A stretch of 64,000 nucleotides of DNA from the NCBI GenBank assembly GCA_947497315.1, contig CANMFX010000001.1, positions 992,001 through 1,056,000 on the forward strand. Direction: 5' to 3'. Shown piece by piece: positions 1 through 8,835 of this stretch. A program made the translations under genes and the position numbers. Source of the stretch: an uncultured Sphingomonadaceae bacterium. GTDB taxonomy: Bacteria > Pseudomonadota > Alphaproteobacteria > Sphingomonadales > Sphingomonadaceae. Position 1 is the stretch's first letter. The number at the start of each line of letters is the position of its first letter. The notes under the pieces were generated by a model. The model worked only from the letters and a program-made list of their open reading frames with translations, was not told the origin of the DNA and searched no databases.

Positions 1-442
1 CGGCGCTGGCTTCTTTGCCGCTCATCAGATAGGTGCGCGCGAGTTCCAGCCGCACGCGCGTTTGACCTGGATCCTCATCAAGGATCGAACGAAAGGTTTT
101 GATAGCCTTTTTTAGATCACCTGTTTCGACAGCGATGTAGCCTGCCAAAAATTGCTGCTGTATCCGAAGGTCAGGAACCTGTCCGAGAACCTCGACAAGT
201 GGCAGTGCCCGGTCATATTGTTTGGCCTGAATGAAGGCTTCGGCCTTGGCAAGCAATTGCGCCGGGGTAACTTGAAAGCGACAGATACCAGACTCGTCGC
301 ATTTCGGCGTCGCCGCTGTAATTGCGGTTTCTGCCGCTGCTTCATCTGCAGCGATTTCTGCCGCTGCAGGAGTGATATGCAAGGATGCTGCAAGCCCCCC
401 TGTAATCAGGAGGGCTGTTTTGGCAGTGACCGGCATTTTCAT
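1..442 (-). CDS. Slam-like TPR protein, surface lipoprotein assembly modifier (N-terminal part only)
   Basis: This reverse-strand frame starts at the ATG at 442 (six bases later a second ATG is possible) and runs off the left edge after 147 residues. It shows a signal peptide (hydrophobic stretch ending near residue 28), an Ala/Glu-rich linker, then one or two tetratricopeptide units at about 60-147. The motif GDLKKAIKTFRSILDEDP followed by RVRLELARTYL is the TPR style found in Slam proteins, which pair such an N-domain with a C-terminal DUF560 outer-membrane barrel that moves TbpB-like lipoproteins to the cell surface. The barrel would lie outside the window, so this assignment is inferred from the N-domain and the neighbour. 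The gene starts 9 bases after the stop of a TbpB-like lipoprotein gene, with AGGGGCC as a likely ribosome binding site, so the two are probably co-transcribed. Alternative: an unrelated periplasmic TPR protein. Confidence 0.7.
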   Translation of the reverse strand, partial: MKMPVTAKTALLITGGLAASLHITPAAAEIAADEAAAETAITAATPKCDESGICRFQVTPAQLLAKAEAFIQAKQYDRALPLVEVLGQVPDLRIQQQFLAGYIAVETGDLKKAIKTFRSILDEDPGQTRVRLELARTYLMSGKEASA

Positions 443-451
443 GACTGGCCC

Positions 452-1693
452 CTAGTTTCCTCTGCCGACAAAGGTCCCCAATATGTCAATCCGTTCATCC
501 GGCGTGCCGCCAACGATACGATAACCGCCGCCAACTTCTTCGCCGTTCGGTCCGTAGAAAGCTCCATCAACGCTGGAGCCGGCAATGTTCACGTCCAAGC
601 GGGCGCCGCCGGGATTGACGAACCAAGCTTCGTTGAACTGACCGAGAAAGCCGCCCGCAGCAACCAGATCGATCTGACCCGCAGCATTGGCGCGGAATTG
701 TGCGTTTTCTTGTACGCTAAAGCTCCCGCTGGTGCCGTCAAACAGTGGCGCGCTGACGGTGCCGTCCAAGGAGAGGGCAAAGGTATTTGCGCTGAAATCA
801 ACGGTCGTGTTTGCACGGCCGGCGATCCATTGAAAATAAGTGTCGGTGTTACCCAATGTATCGGGCTGGTCATTGAAGACCATCGAGGCCAACATTGTAC
901 CTTCGAAAGAACCCGAACCGCTCGTTGGGACCTGATTGTTTGCGCTAAGCTCGCCATAGGCCAGCGCGCCCCGTTCGAAGGTGTTTGTCTGGGTCAAGAT
1001 CGTGCTGGTGCTACCATCGGGATTGTCAATATCCGACTGCACGACACCAGCGGTGTTGCGCAGGTAACCGGCAAAGGTAACATATTGTGTTTCCGTTCCC
1101 GGGGTCTGATAGAAAAAGGTCGTTACATCGTAGCTACCAGCTTCTGCTGTGTTTATGAGGTCAAAAATAAACTCGCCGCCAGGCCTGCGAGAGACGTTGC
1201 TGGCAGATCCTGACTCGAGATAGTTAATTCCCTGCAGTCCAAAAGCGGTCGACTCAAGATCGGGTGTACCAAATTGGGGTTCAAGCGCTCCGCCAAAGTC
1301 GGTGCGGTGAAGTGGATCCTGAAAACGGCTTGTAGCACTTGTACCAGCCAGACCATTGGAAAAGCTTACGTTAAAAATTGCATCGCGTGGACTATAATCA
1401 ATGGTCAGGTTTGAATTTCTGACGGTTTTGGCGTCACCTTGGTAAAGCTGGGCACTCTGACCGGCACCGGGCGTACCGGCATCTTGTACGGAATATTGAT
1501 AGCTGTGTGTGCTGCCTACAGCGGTGTAGGATTTTGGCTCTGTCGGATTGACAAATGTATGGGTTTCTCCGCTGCCGTTGGTTCCACCGGTACCTGTGCC
1601 TCCTCCTGGTGCGGCACTGCCCGCAGACTGGGGGCCGGCTCCGCCACATGCGGCAAGCATTGTTGTACTGGCTAACAAGATCAAAAGGCGCAT
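452..1693 (-). CDS. TbpB-like surface lipoprotein (transferrin-binding-protein-like beta-barrel)
   Basis: A 413-residue exported lipoprotein. The signal peptide ends in the lipobox LAAC with Cys16 as the lipidation site, followed by a Gly/Ser/Thr-rich linker to about residue 45. The rest is rich in alternating beta-strand sequence. The last 40 residues carry the hallmark of TbpB-type C-terminal barrels, GAFYGPNGEEVGGGYRI (about 377-393), ending in DILGTFVG. In pathogens such lipoproteins bind host iron or haem proteins at the surface and are exported by Slam. Here a Slam-like gene follows directly downstream, so surface display is a reasonable inference, but the ligand is unknown. The start has GAGG about ten bases upstream. 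A long open frame on the opposite strand is a shadow. No Fur-box-like sequence is obvious upstream. Confidence 0.82.
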   Translation of the reverse strand: MRLLILLASTTMLAACGGAGPQSAGSAAPGGGTGTGGTNGSGETHTFVNPTEPKSYTAVGSTHSYQYSVQDAGTPGAGQSAQLYQGDAKTVRNSNLTIDYSPRDAIFNVSFSNGLAGTSATSRFQDPLHRTDFGGALEPQFGTPDLESTAFGLQGINYLESGSASNVSRRPGGEFIFDLINTAEAGSYDVTTFFYQTPGTETQYVTFAGYLRNTAGVVQSDIDNPDGSTSTILTQTNTFERGALAYGELSANNQVPTSGSGSFEGTMLASMVFNDQPDTLGNTDTYFQWIAGRANTTVDFSANTFALSLDGTVSAPLFDGTSGSFSVQENAQFRANAAGQIDLVAAGGFLGQFNEAWFVNPGGARLDVNIAGSSVDGAFYGPNGEEVGGGYRIVGGTPDERIDILGTFVGRGN

Positions 1694-1777
1694 CGGAAAA
1701 ATTCCTCACATGAGTTCCACATGAGGGCGGTGCTATCATTCTAATGGTTAAATTCGCGTAAACCATCGCGGTGTTTA

Positions 1778-1828
1778 GTTAGGTGATTTGCCCGCCCCTT
1801 GAGGGACAAATGCATCGAATCACCTAAC
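1778..1828 (-). terminator. Hairpin downstream of purC
   Basis: A perfect 11-bp inverted repeat (1778-1788 with 1818-1828, GTTAGGTGATT) encloses a 29-base loop that holds a smaller CCC/GGG stem. It lies 20 bases past the purC stop and before the lipoprotein promoter region, so a termination role for purC is likely. It lacks a proper T-tract, so it could instead be a processed 3' end or a protein binding site. Confidence 0.4.
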
Positions 1829-1848
1829 AACAAGCCGAAAGACTATGG

Positions 1849-2628
1849 TTACTTTCCGCGCTTTTTCCGTTCACTATCCAGGTCGAGTACTTCACTTAGG
1901 CCGCCTTCTGGGAACAATCCCATACGCCGGGCAACTTCCTGATATGCCTCGGCTTCTCCCCCTAAATCACGGCGAAAACGGTCCTTGTCGAGCTTTTCAT
2001 TCGTCTCAATATCCCACAGACGACAGCCATCGGGACTGATTTCGTCTGCCAGGATGATCCGGGAAAAATCACCATCAAAAAGCCGGCCAAATTCTAATTT
2101 GAAATCGACCAATTTTATTCCGATTCCGGCAAACATACCTGCCATGAAGTCGTTAATGCGGATCGCCATCGCAGAAATGTCCTGCATTTCTTCCTGTGTC
2201 GCCCACCCGAAACAGGCGATATGCTCTTCGGCGACCAGCGGATCTCCCAAAGCATCATCCTTATAACAATATTCCAGCAATGTGTGCGGCAACGGTGTGC
2301 CTTCCTCGATGCCCAGACGCTTGCTCAAGGAACCGGCGGCTACATTGCGGACGATCACTTCGATGGGCACAATTTCGACCTGTTTCACCAACTGCTCTCG
2401 CATATTCAGGCGGCGGATGAAATGACTTGGAATTCCGATATGACCTAGCAGCGTGAAAATATGCTCGCTGACCCGATTATTGATCACCCCCTTGCCGTTG
2501 ATTGTACCCTTCTTTTCGGCGTTAAAGGCAGTCGCATCATCCTTGAAATATTGAATGATCGTACCAGGTTCCGGTCCTTCATAGAGGATTTTGGCCTTGC
2601 CTTCATATATTTGGCGACGACGGGACAT
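1849..2628 (-). CDS. purC: Phosphoribosylaminoimidazole-succinocarboxamide synthase (SAICAR synthetase)
   Basis: A 259-residue cytoplasmic enzyme of de novo purine synthesis that joins CAIR and aspartate with ATP to give SAICAR. The N-terminal [11 protein letters not shown] nucleotide-loop motif (about 8-18), [16 protein letters not shown] (about 93-108) and the C-terminal block with [19 protein letters not shown] (about 186-204) are family signatures. The length is normal for the bacterial single-domain enzyme. The ATG at 2628 is preceded by AGGAAC. Other pur genes are not adjacent, so it appears to be transcribed alone. Confidence 0.97.
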   Translation of the reverse strand: MSRRRQIYEGKAKILYEGPEPGTIIQYFKDDATAFNAEKKGTINGKGVINNRVSEHIFTLLGHIGIPSHFIRRLNMREQLVKQVEIVPIEVIVRNVAAGSLSKRLGIEEGTPLPHTLLEYCYKDDALGDPLVAEEHIACFGWATQEEMQDISAMAIRINDFMAGMFAGIGIKLVDFKLEFGRLFDGDFSRIILADEISPDGCRLWDIETNEKLDKDRFRRDLGGEAEAYQEVARRMGLFPEGGLSEVLDLDSERKKRGK

Positions 2629-2748
2629 ATCGGGTTCCTACTCACAGGAAGAAGTATCAAAACCAAGCCCCGATTGTGCGAATCAATCAGACTCGAAGCA
2701 ATCGGGGCGTTGATTTCTTTCTATAAGCCAAAGGCTATGGCGGTGCAA

Positions 2749-3663
2749 TCAATCCTCTGTTGGCACAGTCGGCTCGATTTTCCGGCCCCAAAATGTACGG
2801 TCCGCGCCTTTAAAGCGCCGCCGCAAATATATTGCCAGAGCCAAGAGCAATATCCACGGCAACAGGATGGCAACAAAAGAGATCACTGCTCCCACCGAAT
2901 ATCCCAGGGTCGAGGCGATATCGCCAAAGGCTTCACGGATTGGCCGCGTGAAACCTCCGGAACCCGGAGCGCCAGACCGATAGTTTACCAGCACAGTGCT
3001 GTAAGACACGCGCCCACGCATTTCTTTCAGCCAGCTGCGCGCTTGATCGATTTCTTCATTAACCTCGGTCACGGCGCGTTCTGCTTCCACGAGTTCGGCC
3101 ACCGTACCCTTACGGGTCCGCAGTAACTCAGTGAGGCGTTCGGACAGCAAGACACGACTGCGTAAACGCGCTTCGGTATCCACAATTTTCTTCGAAAGGT
3201 CTTCGCCTGTGATCGAGGCTGCGACCTGGCTGCCGCCGCTTTCGTCAACTGCTTCGGCCAACTGTTCACCAAAGGCACGGGCTTTGGGTGCGGCTACCTC
3301 GAGATGCAGACGGCCCGTCGCATAATCACCTTCGCCGCCGCTGTTTGACATGTTGAGTACACGGCAGCCGTTGTCTGACATCTGGTTACACAAGGCGATA
3401 TGTGCTTGTTGCGCTTTGGGGATTTCGGATGAAGGCAAGCGGAACCCGTAGTCATAGCTGTAAGCGATTTGGGGTTGGCTGACGGGGATCTCAGAGGTGG
3501 TGGTTTCGCCTTCCGCTGATTTCGCCGTAGCAGGAGCTTCCGCTTCAGACCCTGCGACATCCGCTTCTGCCATGTCAAAAGATGTCATGTTTTCAGGCCC
3601 CTCGGCGCAGGCGGCAAGGCTGAAAATCGTGATGGTGGCGATTAAGGTATTGCGCATTCGCAT
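2749..3663 (-). CDS. DUF4349 domain lipoprotein with C-terminal membrane anchor
   Basis: A 304-residue protein of unknown function. It has a lipoprotein signal ending LAAC (Cys19), an acidic Ala/Glu-rich linker to about residue 65, a DUF4349 region at about 70-235 that includes a charged coiled-coil-like helix around ELVEAERAVTEVNEEIDQAR, then a transmembrane helix at about 252-279 and a basic tail. DUF4349 proteins are widespread envelope proteins with no settled role. A helical pair plus one C-terminal anchor suggests a periplasmic or inner-membrane structural part. The start has GGAG eight bases upstream. It is divergent from the NTF2-like gene at 3767. Confidence 0.85.
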   Translation of the reverse strand: MRMRNTLIATITIFSLAACAEGPENMTSFDMAEADVAGSEAEAPATAKSAEGETTTSEIPVSQPQIAYSYDYGFRLPSSEIPKAQQAHIALCNQMSDNGCRVLNMSNSGGEGDYATGRLHLEVAAPKARAFGEQLAEAVDESGGSQVAASITGEDLSKKIVDTEARLRSRVLLSERLTELLRTRKGTVAELVEAERAVTEVNEEIDQARSWLKEMRGRVSYSTVLVNYRSGAPGSGGFTRPIREAFGDIASTLGYSVGAVISFVAILLPWILLLALAIYLRRRFKGADRTFWGRKIEPTVPTED

Positions 3664-3766
3664 GTATCTTCTCCAATGTGAGGGGCGCAGGCTTCATTTG
3701 ATACAATGAACATAATCAAGGGAAAAGTACTTATTTTTAACGCTGAAACTCTGGAAGGAGCAGGTT

Positions 3767-4207
3767 GTGACCAAATATGCCACCATAGATGAAGTGATGG
3801 AAACGCTTTATGATTGCATATCCGGACCGCCGGGTGGGCAAGATTGGGAGCGCGATCGAGAAATCTATCATCCCAAAGCGCTGATCAATCGGACACGTAT
3901 TGTTGATGGCAAGCCGGTTATTTTTTCCTTTTCCTATGATGAGTTTGTCGAGGCCACCATTCCACTGCTTGAAGGACGGTCTTTTTACGAGATTGAAATT
4001 GGCCGCAAGACGGATTTGTTTGGCCAGATTGCCCATGTCTATTCGACCTATGAAGCTCGGGAGACCCCTGACCATCCTGAAATCCAGTTTCGTGGCGTGA
4101 ATATGGTACATTTATGGAATGATGGAGCCCGCTGGTGGATCATGGCGATGATCTGGGACAATGAACGGGAAGGGGTAAACTTGCCGAAAGAATGGCTCGC
4201 CAAATAA
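3767..4207 (+). CDS. NTF2-like / SnoaL-like fold protein
   Basis: A 146-residue protein starting at a GTG with a strong GGAAGGAG about seven bases upstream. The sequence has the layout of a nuclear-transport-factor-2 fold: an N-terminal helix (ATIDEVMETLYDCISG), then curved strands ending in VNMVHLWNDGARWWIMAMIWDNE. No catalytic residues can be assigned with confidence, so its substrate, if any, is unknown. It has no signal peptide and is probably cytoplasmic. It lies 42 bases upstream of parC on the same strand and may share its transcript. Confidence 0.75.
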   Translation: MTKYATIDEVMETLYDCISGPPGGQDWERDREIYHPKALINRTRIVDGKPVIFSFSYDEFVEATIPLLEGRSFYEIEIGRKTDLFGQIAHVYSTYEARETPDHPEIQFRGVNMVHLWNDGARWWIMAMIWDNEREGVNLPKEWLAK

Positions 4208-4249
4208 TCCCTCTCCACAAGCGGAATCGACCCTGCTATCGCATCCAGC

Positions 4250-6523
4250 ATGAGTGATGTAACCGATGCGCCCGGCGCGCAGCCCGAAGATGAATTTGAC
4301 GCCATAGTGGACGCACCGTTTGATGCGGCGCTGTCCGAGCGTTACCTGATTTACGCCATGTCGACAATCACCGCGCGGTCGCTGCCTGACCTTCGCGATG
4401 GGCTGAAACCTGTGCACCGGCGGCTGTTATGGGCGATGCGATTGCTGAAACTGGACCCGGCGCAAGGCTATAAGAAATGCGCCCGCGTCGTCGGCGATGT
4501 CATCGGCAAATATCATCCCCATGGCGATCAGTCGGTTTACGATGCGATGGTCCGTCTCGCGCAGAGTTTTGCGATGCGTTATCCGCTTGTCGATGGCCAA
4601 GGGAATTTTGGTAATATTGATGGCGATAATGCGGCCGCCTATCGGTACACCGAGGCGCGCCTGACGCGCACCGCGATTGAGCTGATGCACGGGCTCGACG
4701 AAGGCACGGTTGATTTTAAGCCAACCTATAATGGCGAAGATGAAGAGCCTGAGATCATGCCCGGCCTGTTCCCCAATCTGCTCGCCAATGGCGCGAGCGG
4801 AATCGCGGTCGGCATGGCGACGAGCATTCCTTCACACAATGTGGCGGAGATTATCGATGCGGCGACCTTGCTAATCGAAAAACCCAAGGCCGAGCATGCC
4901 GAGATTATGGAAATCATCAAAGGGCCTGATCTCCCCACTGGCGGCACGCTGGTCGATCCGAAGTCGGTTATTGATGCTGCTTATGAAAGCGGCCGCGGCG
5001 CGATGCGCGTGCGGGCGAAGTGGGAAAAGGAAGACGCTGAAGGGCGCGGCGCGTGGCAGATAGTCGTCACTGAAATTCCCTATCAGGTGCAAAAAGGCAA
5101 GCTGATCGAGCAGATTGCCCAGATTATCGCCGACAAGAAGCTTCCTATTCTCGCCGACATTCGCGACGAGTCAGACGAAGACGTCCGCATCGTGCTGGAG
5201 CCGAAAAGTCGCGCCGTCGATCCTGATGATCTGATGAACGCCTTGTTCCGGATGAGCGATCTGGAAAACCGTTTTTCACTAAACATGAATGTGCTCGACA
5301 AAGACCGCACGCCCAAGGTCATGGGCATTACCGAAGTCCTGCAACATTGGATTGTCCATCAGATCGAGGTGCTGGTGCGCCGTTCGCAGCATCGCATAGA
5401 CAAAATCGATTCCCGGCTGGAACTGCTCGAAGGCTATATTATCGCCTATCTCAATCTCGACCGCGTGATTGAGATTATCCGCAATAATGACGAGCCGAAG
5501 CCGCTTCTGATGGACGAGTTCAAGCTGAACGACCGTCAGGCGGAGGCGATCCTCAACATGCGGTTGCGGTCTTTGCGCAAGCTTGAGGAAATGGAGCTGC
5601 GGACCGAGCGGGACAAGCTGCTGGAAGAACGCGAGGGGCTGGCCAAATTGATCGAAAGCCCGGCGCGGCAGAAGACACGGCTGAAAAAAGACCTCGCGGC
5701 GATGCGCAAACTCTATGCAGAGGATACCGAGCTGGGCGCACGCCGGACGGTGCTGGAAGAAGCGGCACCCGCGCGTGAAATTTCGCTCGAAGCTTTTATC
5801 GAGAAAGAACCGGTGACCGTGATCATGTCCAAGCGCGGCTGGATCAAGGCGATGAAGGGGCATGCCGATCTGTCCAAGCCAGAGTCCTTCAAGTTCAAGG
5901 AGGGCGATGGTCCGAGATACGCCTTTCATGCACAAACGACGGACAAGCTGTTAATGTGCTGTGATAACGGACGATTCTACACGATCGGTGCGGACAAGCT
6001 GCCCGGCGCGCGCGGCTTTGGTGAACCAGTGGCGTCGATGGTCGACATGGAGCCCGGAACCGAGCCAATTGCCATGATGGTGGCTGATCCCAAGGGCAAG
6101 CTTCTGATCGCGTCGACATGGGGGCGCGGCTTTGTCACCAACATCGCTGATGTGGTTGCCGAGACCAAAAAGGGTCGTCAGGTTGTCAACCTGAAAGGCG
6201 ATGCAAAATTGCTGGTTGTGCGGCCGATTACCGCGGATGCAGACCATGTCGCGGCCATTGGCGAAAACCGCAAGCTGGTGGTTTTCGCACTGTCCGAAAT
6301 GCCGGAAATGGCCAAGGGACAGGGCGTCATGTTGCAACGCTATAAAGATGGCGGATTGTCAGACGCGACAGTGTTCAAACTGGAAGAAGGCCTGAGCTGG
6401 GCCATGGGCGGTGACTCCGGCCGCACGCGGACCGAGCATGATCTGACCATGTGGCGGGTTGCTCGCGGGGCGGCGGGAAGACTACCGCCAACAGGTTTCC
6501 CCAAGAGCGGGAAATTTGATTGA
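4250..6523 (+). CDS. parC: DNA topoisomerase IV subunit A
   Basis: A 757-residue type IIA topoisomerase subunit that cuts and rejoins DNA and, with ParE, unlinks daughter chromosomes. The start [22 protein letters not shown] (here split as [17 protein letters not shown] and LKPVHRRLL), the catalytic Tyr133 in YRYTEARL, the tower/coiled-coil region at about 360-490 and beta-pinwheel blades in the C-terminal third are all visible. ParC rather than GyrA is favoured by length and by the absence of a GyrA box (QRRGGKG). The quinolone-region motif reads [12 protein letters not shown], with Gln94 at the position aligned with E. coli Ser80. Only a weak ribosome binding site precedes the ATG. A nonconserved acidic N-terminal tail of about 25 residues is present. 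Confidence 0.96.
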   Translation: MSDVTDAPGAQPEDEFDAIVDAPFDAALSERYLIYAMSTITARSLPDLRDGLKPVHRRLLWAMRLLKLDPAQGYKKCARVVGDVIGKYHPHGDQSVYDAMVRLAQSFAMRYPLVDGQGNFGNIDGDNAAAYRYTEARLTRTAIELMHGLDEGTVDFKPTYNGEDEEPEIMPGLFPNLLANGASGIAVGMATSIPSHNVAEIIDAATLLIEKPKAEHAEIMEIIKGPDLPTGGTLVDPKSVIDAAYESGRGAMRVRAKWEKEDAEGRGAWQIVVTEIPYQVQKGKLIEQIAQIIADKKLPILADIRDESDEDVRIVLEPKSRAVDPDDLMNALFRMSDLENRFSLNMNVLDKDRTPKVMGITEVLQHWIVHQIEVLVRRSQHRIDKIDSRLELLEGYIIAYLNLDRVIEIIRNNDEPKPLLMDEFKLNDRQAEAILNMRLRSLRKLEEMELRTERDKLLEEREGLAKLIESPARQKTRLKKDLAAMRKLYAEDTELGARRTVLEEAAPAREISLEAFIEKEPVTVIMSKRGWIKAMKGHADLSKPESFKFKEGDGPRYAFHAQTTDKLLMCCDNGRFYTIGADKLPGARGFGEPVASMVDMEPGTEPIAMMVADPKGKLLIASTWGRGFVTNIADVVAETKKGRQVVNLKGDAKLLVVRPITADADHVAAIGENRKLVVFALSEMPEMAKGQGVMLQRYKDGGLSDATVFKLEEGLSWAMGGDSGRTRTEHDLTMWRVARGAAGRLPPTGFPKSGKFD

Positions 6524-6629
6524 GTCCAGTGCCTGAAGATACCCGCTTTGGGCAAAGAAGGGATCATCAGATTTTATGCGTGGCTAAATCTCCCATAATC
6601 ATGGATTCTCACACGACATATCCAAAAGC

Positions 6630-7226
6630 ATGATCACCGATTTTTTCTCCAAGGAAACATTCGGCGCGCTGGCTATTGCGCTGACCTTTGTCGCTTTCAT
6701 TCCCTACATGCTCTCGATCTGGCAGCGGCACACGCGTCCACATGTTTTTTCCTGGTTCATCTGGGGAGCAGGCACTGTCGTGGTCTGCGTTGCCCAACTT
6801 ACAGATGGTGCTGGCATAGGCGCATGGCCAATTGGCATATCGGGGCTGCTCACATTTGGAGTGGCCTTTCTAGCATTGGCCAGATCACCTGATACATCAA
6901 TCGTCCGATCGGACTGGTTTTTTCTGGTGTTGGCATTAAGTGCACTGCCGCTTTGGTTTTTGACCTCAACTGCATTGTCGGCGGTTATTGTCCTTACGAT
7001 CGTTGACTTGTTGGGTTTTGGGCCGTCCGTCCGGAAGTCATTCGAGCGTCCTTATGAAGAGAACCCTACATTTTTCGCGATAGCCGTTGTCAGGAATGCT
7101 TTTGTAATTGCGGCCTTGGAGAACTACTCTTGGACCACCGTGCTTTTTCCAGCAGCTGTTGGCGGAGCATGTGTCTTGTTTGTTCTCCTTATCTCGGTCC
7201 GAAGGTCCATGGTGAAAGCCAGCTAG
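6630..7226 (+). CDS. PQ-loop/SWEET-like multi-pass membrane protein of unknown function
   Basis: A 198-residue hydrophobic protein with about six or seven membrane helices. The first repeat LTFVAFIPYMLSIWQRHTRP followed by HVFSWFIWG resembles the PQ-loop/SemiSWEET pattern (helix-Pro-x-loop-Lys/Arg-helix), and a second similar block (VDLLGFGPSVRKSFERPYEEN) occurs around 128-148. Proteins of this shape often move small solutes, but no substrate can be inferred. The ATG has no clear ribosome binding site. It stands alone between parC and a terminator-like hairpin at 7240. Confidence 0.65.
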   Translation: MITDFFSKETFGALAIALTFVAFIPYMLSIWQRHTRPHVFSWFIWGAGTVVVCVAQLTDGAGIGAWPIGISGLLTFGVAFLALARSPDTSIVRSDWFFLVLALSALPLWFLTSTALSAVIVLTIVDLLGFGPSVRKSFERPYEENPTFFAIAVVRNAFVIAALENYSWTTVLFPAAVGGACVLFVLLISVRRSMVKAS

Positions 7227-7239
7227 TGCTTACCGGCAT

Positions 7240-7264
7240 GTCCGCTTTGGACGCAAAAGCGGAC
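7240..7264 (+). terminator. Stem-loop between the membrane protein gene and the ECF operon
   Basis: A perfect 9-bp stem (GTCCGCTTT with AAAGCGGAC) with a 7-base loop starts 13 bases past the stop at 7226. No T-run follows, so factor-independent termination would be weak, but it sits exactly where the transcript should end before the ECF promoter. Confidence 0.4.
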
Positions 7265-7298
7265 GCAATGAAAAGCCAAAGAATATTTTTCGTGCGCC

Positions 7299-7325
7299 GG
7301 GAATATTTCCAACTACCCCGACGTC
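7299..7325 (+). promoter_or_regulatory. Putative ECF sigma promoter, copy 1
   Basis: GGGAATATTT (7299-7308), 13 bases, then CGTC (7322-7325). Measured from GGAAT to CGTC the spacer is 17 bases, the usual geometry of ECF promoters (GGAA-type -35, CGT-type -10). The start codon of the Spy-like gene is 51 bases downstream. The same arrangement with the same spacing recurs at 10290-10316, which is the main reason for the call. Confidence 0.65.
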
Positions 7326-7376
7326 TAAGGCTCCGAACCGCTTGAAAAGGTCAGGCGAGACAACGGAGTTTAGACA

Positions 7377-7823
7377 ATGCAAAATATATTTTCAAAATTC
7401 ATCTGGACAATGAATGTGGGGGTGGCAGCTGCGATCGCGCTGTCGGTGATGACGGTATTCCCTGGCACCGCGCAGGCGCAAAACCGAACAATGAGTGAAA
7501 GTCCTAAACAGCAGCTGGAACAGCGTCTTGTTGATGTCAGCACGAAGCTTCAACTCACCGATACCCAAAAAGATCAAGTCGAGCCCATTTTGCGGGCGAG
7601 CATGCAAAAGCAAATGGGTACGTTAAACCGCTATGGTATTTCGCGGTCTGAAAAGCCGGACCTAAGCTTTCGTGAGATGCGGTCACTGCGCAACGAGTTG
7701 TCCGCCCAGCGGAATGAAACCAACAACAAGCTTTCCCAGATCTTGAGCAAATCACAGATGCAAATTCTTGCGAACATTCAGGCCAAGCAGCGCGAACAAA
7801 TGAAAGCGCGCATCCGGGGATAA
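7377..7823 (+). CDS. Spy/CpxP-like periplasmic protein
   Basis: A 148-residue exported protein. The signal peptide (hydrophobic 13-29, cleavage after AQA near residue 34) is followed by a highly charged all-helical domain with the LTDTQKDQVEPIL pattern (about 59-71), similar to the LTxxQ-type helices of Spy/CpxP envelope chaperones and metal-stress sensors. No metal-binding His/Cys cluster is seen. GGAG lies ten bases before the ATG. It is the first gene after the promoter-like site at 7299 and probably heads the operon with the desaturase and the sigma factor. A chaperone role is inferred from fold-like pattern only. Confidence 0.7.
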   Translation: MQNIFSKFIWTMNVGVAAAIALSVMTVFPGTAQAQNRTMSESPKQQLEQRLVDVSTKLQLTDTQKDQVEPILRASMQKQMGTLNRYGISRSEKPDLSFREMRSLRNELSAQRNETNNKLSQILSKSQMQILANIQAKQREQMKARIRG

Positions 7824-7921
7824 TCCCCGCCTGAATCGCGGTGCCGGCCAGACCAGTCCCTCCCCCGAACCGGCCGGCACCGCATCTTTCCTATTACCGG
7901 GTTGGAAGGCAGGAGATAAAA

Positions 7922-8812
7922 ATGGAATTTGGAACCTATGAAGGCAAAACGGGTATCATTGCTTTTCTGGCCGTTTTGGCTTTGATGGAGGCCGCCTGGA
8001 TCATTTTTCGGCGCAAGGAAAGCTATCCTTGGGCAGAAGCAGCGGCATCTTTCGGCGTTACATTTCTCAAACGCATTATTGATCTTTTTACCGCTGGTAT
8101 CGTCGCAGGAATTCTTTTCTGGGCTTACGAGTATCGGATCATGACACTGGAAGTGAACAGCGTTGCAATGCTCGCACTTCTCTTCTTTTCTGTCGAATTT
8201 TGCTATTATTGGAACCACCGCTTTGGGCACGAAATCCGATGGTTGTGGGCAACCCACGGCGTGCATCATACGCCCAACCATATGAATTTGTCGGTTGCTA
8301 GCCGATTGGGAGTGACCAGCCTGATATCCGGAAAAGTACTATTCTTTCTTCCTCTGGCCTGGCTTGGCTTTCACCCGGTCAGCATATTGGTGACATTGGC
8401 AGCGGGCCTTATCTACCAGATCTGGATTCATAACGGATGGATAGGGAAGTTAGGTTTTCTGGAGGGCTTTATAAACACACCCTCCAATCACCGCGTCCAT
8501 CACGCCTCAAACCCTGAATATCTGGATAAAAACCACGGCGGTGTTTTGATGATATACGACCGGATTTTTGGTACCTATCAGGCAGAACGGGATGATATCA
8601 CCATCGTCTATGGCACGGTGACGCCCGTTACGACGAACAACCCGTTCAAGATCGCGTTTTTTGAATGGATCAATATGGCAAAGGACGTCGCCAAAGCCGA
8701 TAATATGAAGGATGTATTTGGCTATTTGTTCCGGCACCCGGGATGGTCTCCCAATAGGCCGCAAAGCGAAAAGGCAATGGATCGCCTTGACGAGAAACAG
8801 AATTTGGCTTGA
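7922..8812 (+). CDS. Sterol desaturase / fatty acid hydroxylase family membrane enzyme
   Basis: A 296-residue integral membrane di-iron enzyme. Four or five hydrophobic segments frame the histidine clusters HRFGHE, HGVHHTPNH and HRVHHASN, which ligate the two irons in this superfamily (hydroxylation or desaturation of lipids or carotenoids with O2). The frame opens further upstream at a GTG (7841), but the ATG at 7922 has AGGAGATAAA directly before it and gives the normal length. Its substrate is unknown. It sits between the Spy-like gene and the ECF sigma gene (23-base gap), which suggests membrane-lipid modification as part of the stress output. Confidence 0.88.
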   Translation: MEFGTYEGKTGIIAFLAVLALMEAAWIIFRRKESYPWAEAAASFGVTFLKRIIDLFTAGIVAGILFWAYEYRIMTLEVNSVAMLALLFFSVEFCYYWNHRFGHEIRWLWATHGVHHTPNHMNLSVASRLGVTSLISGKVLFFLPLAWLGFHPVSILVTLAAGLIYQIWIHNGWIGKLGFLEGFINTPSNHRVHHASNPEYLDKNHGGVLMIYDRIFGTYQAERDDITIVYGTVTPVTTNNPFKIAFFEWINMAKDVAKADNMKDVFGYLFRHPGWSPNRPQSEKAMDRLDEKQNLA

Positions 8813-8835
8813 ATTGATGTTATGGCATTCGAAAA

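Noticed and set aside
152-1213. 353-codon forward frame opposite the TbpB-like lipoprotein
   Set aside because: No domain, no ribosome binding site and a Cys/Arg/Gly-rich composition; the reverse-strand gene has a lipobox and a recognisable barrel end.
1694-1848. Fur box before the TbpB-like lipoprotein
   Set aside because: I looked for a GATAATGATAATCATTATC-type site and saw only CCATTAGAATGATAGC, which is too weak.
5279-5935. 218-codon reverse frame inside parC
   Set aside because: Antisense shadow with no homology-like motif; the parC frame is intact across it.
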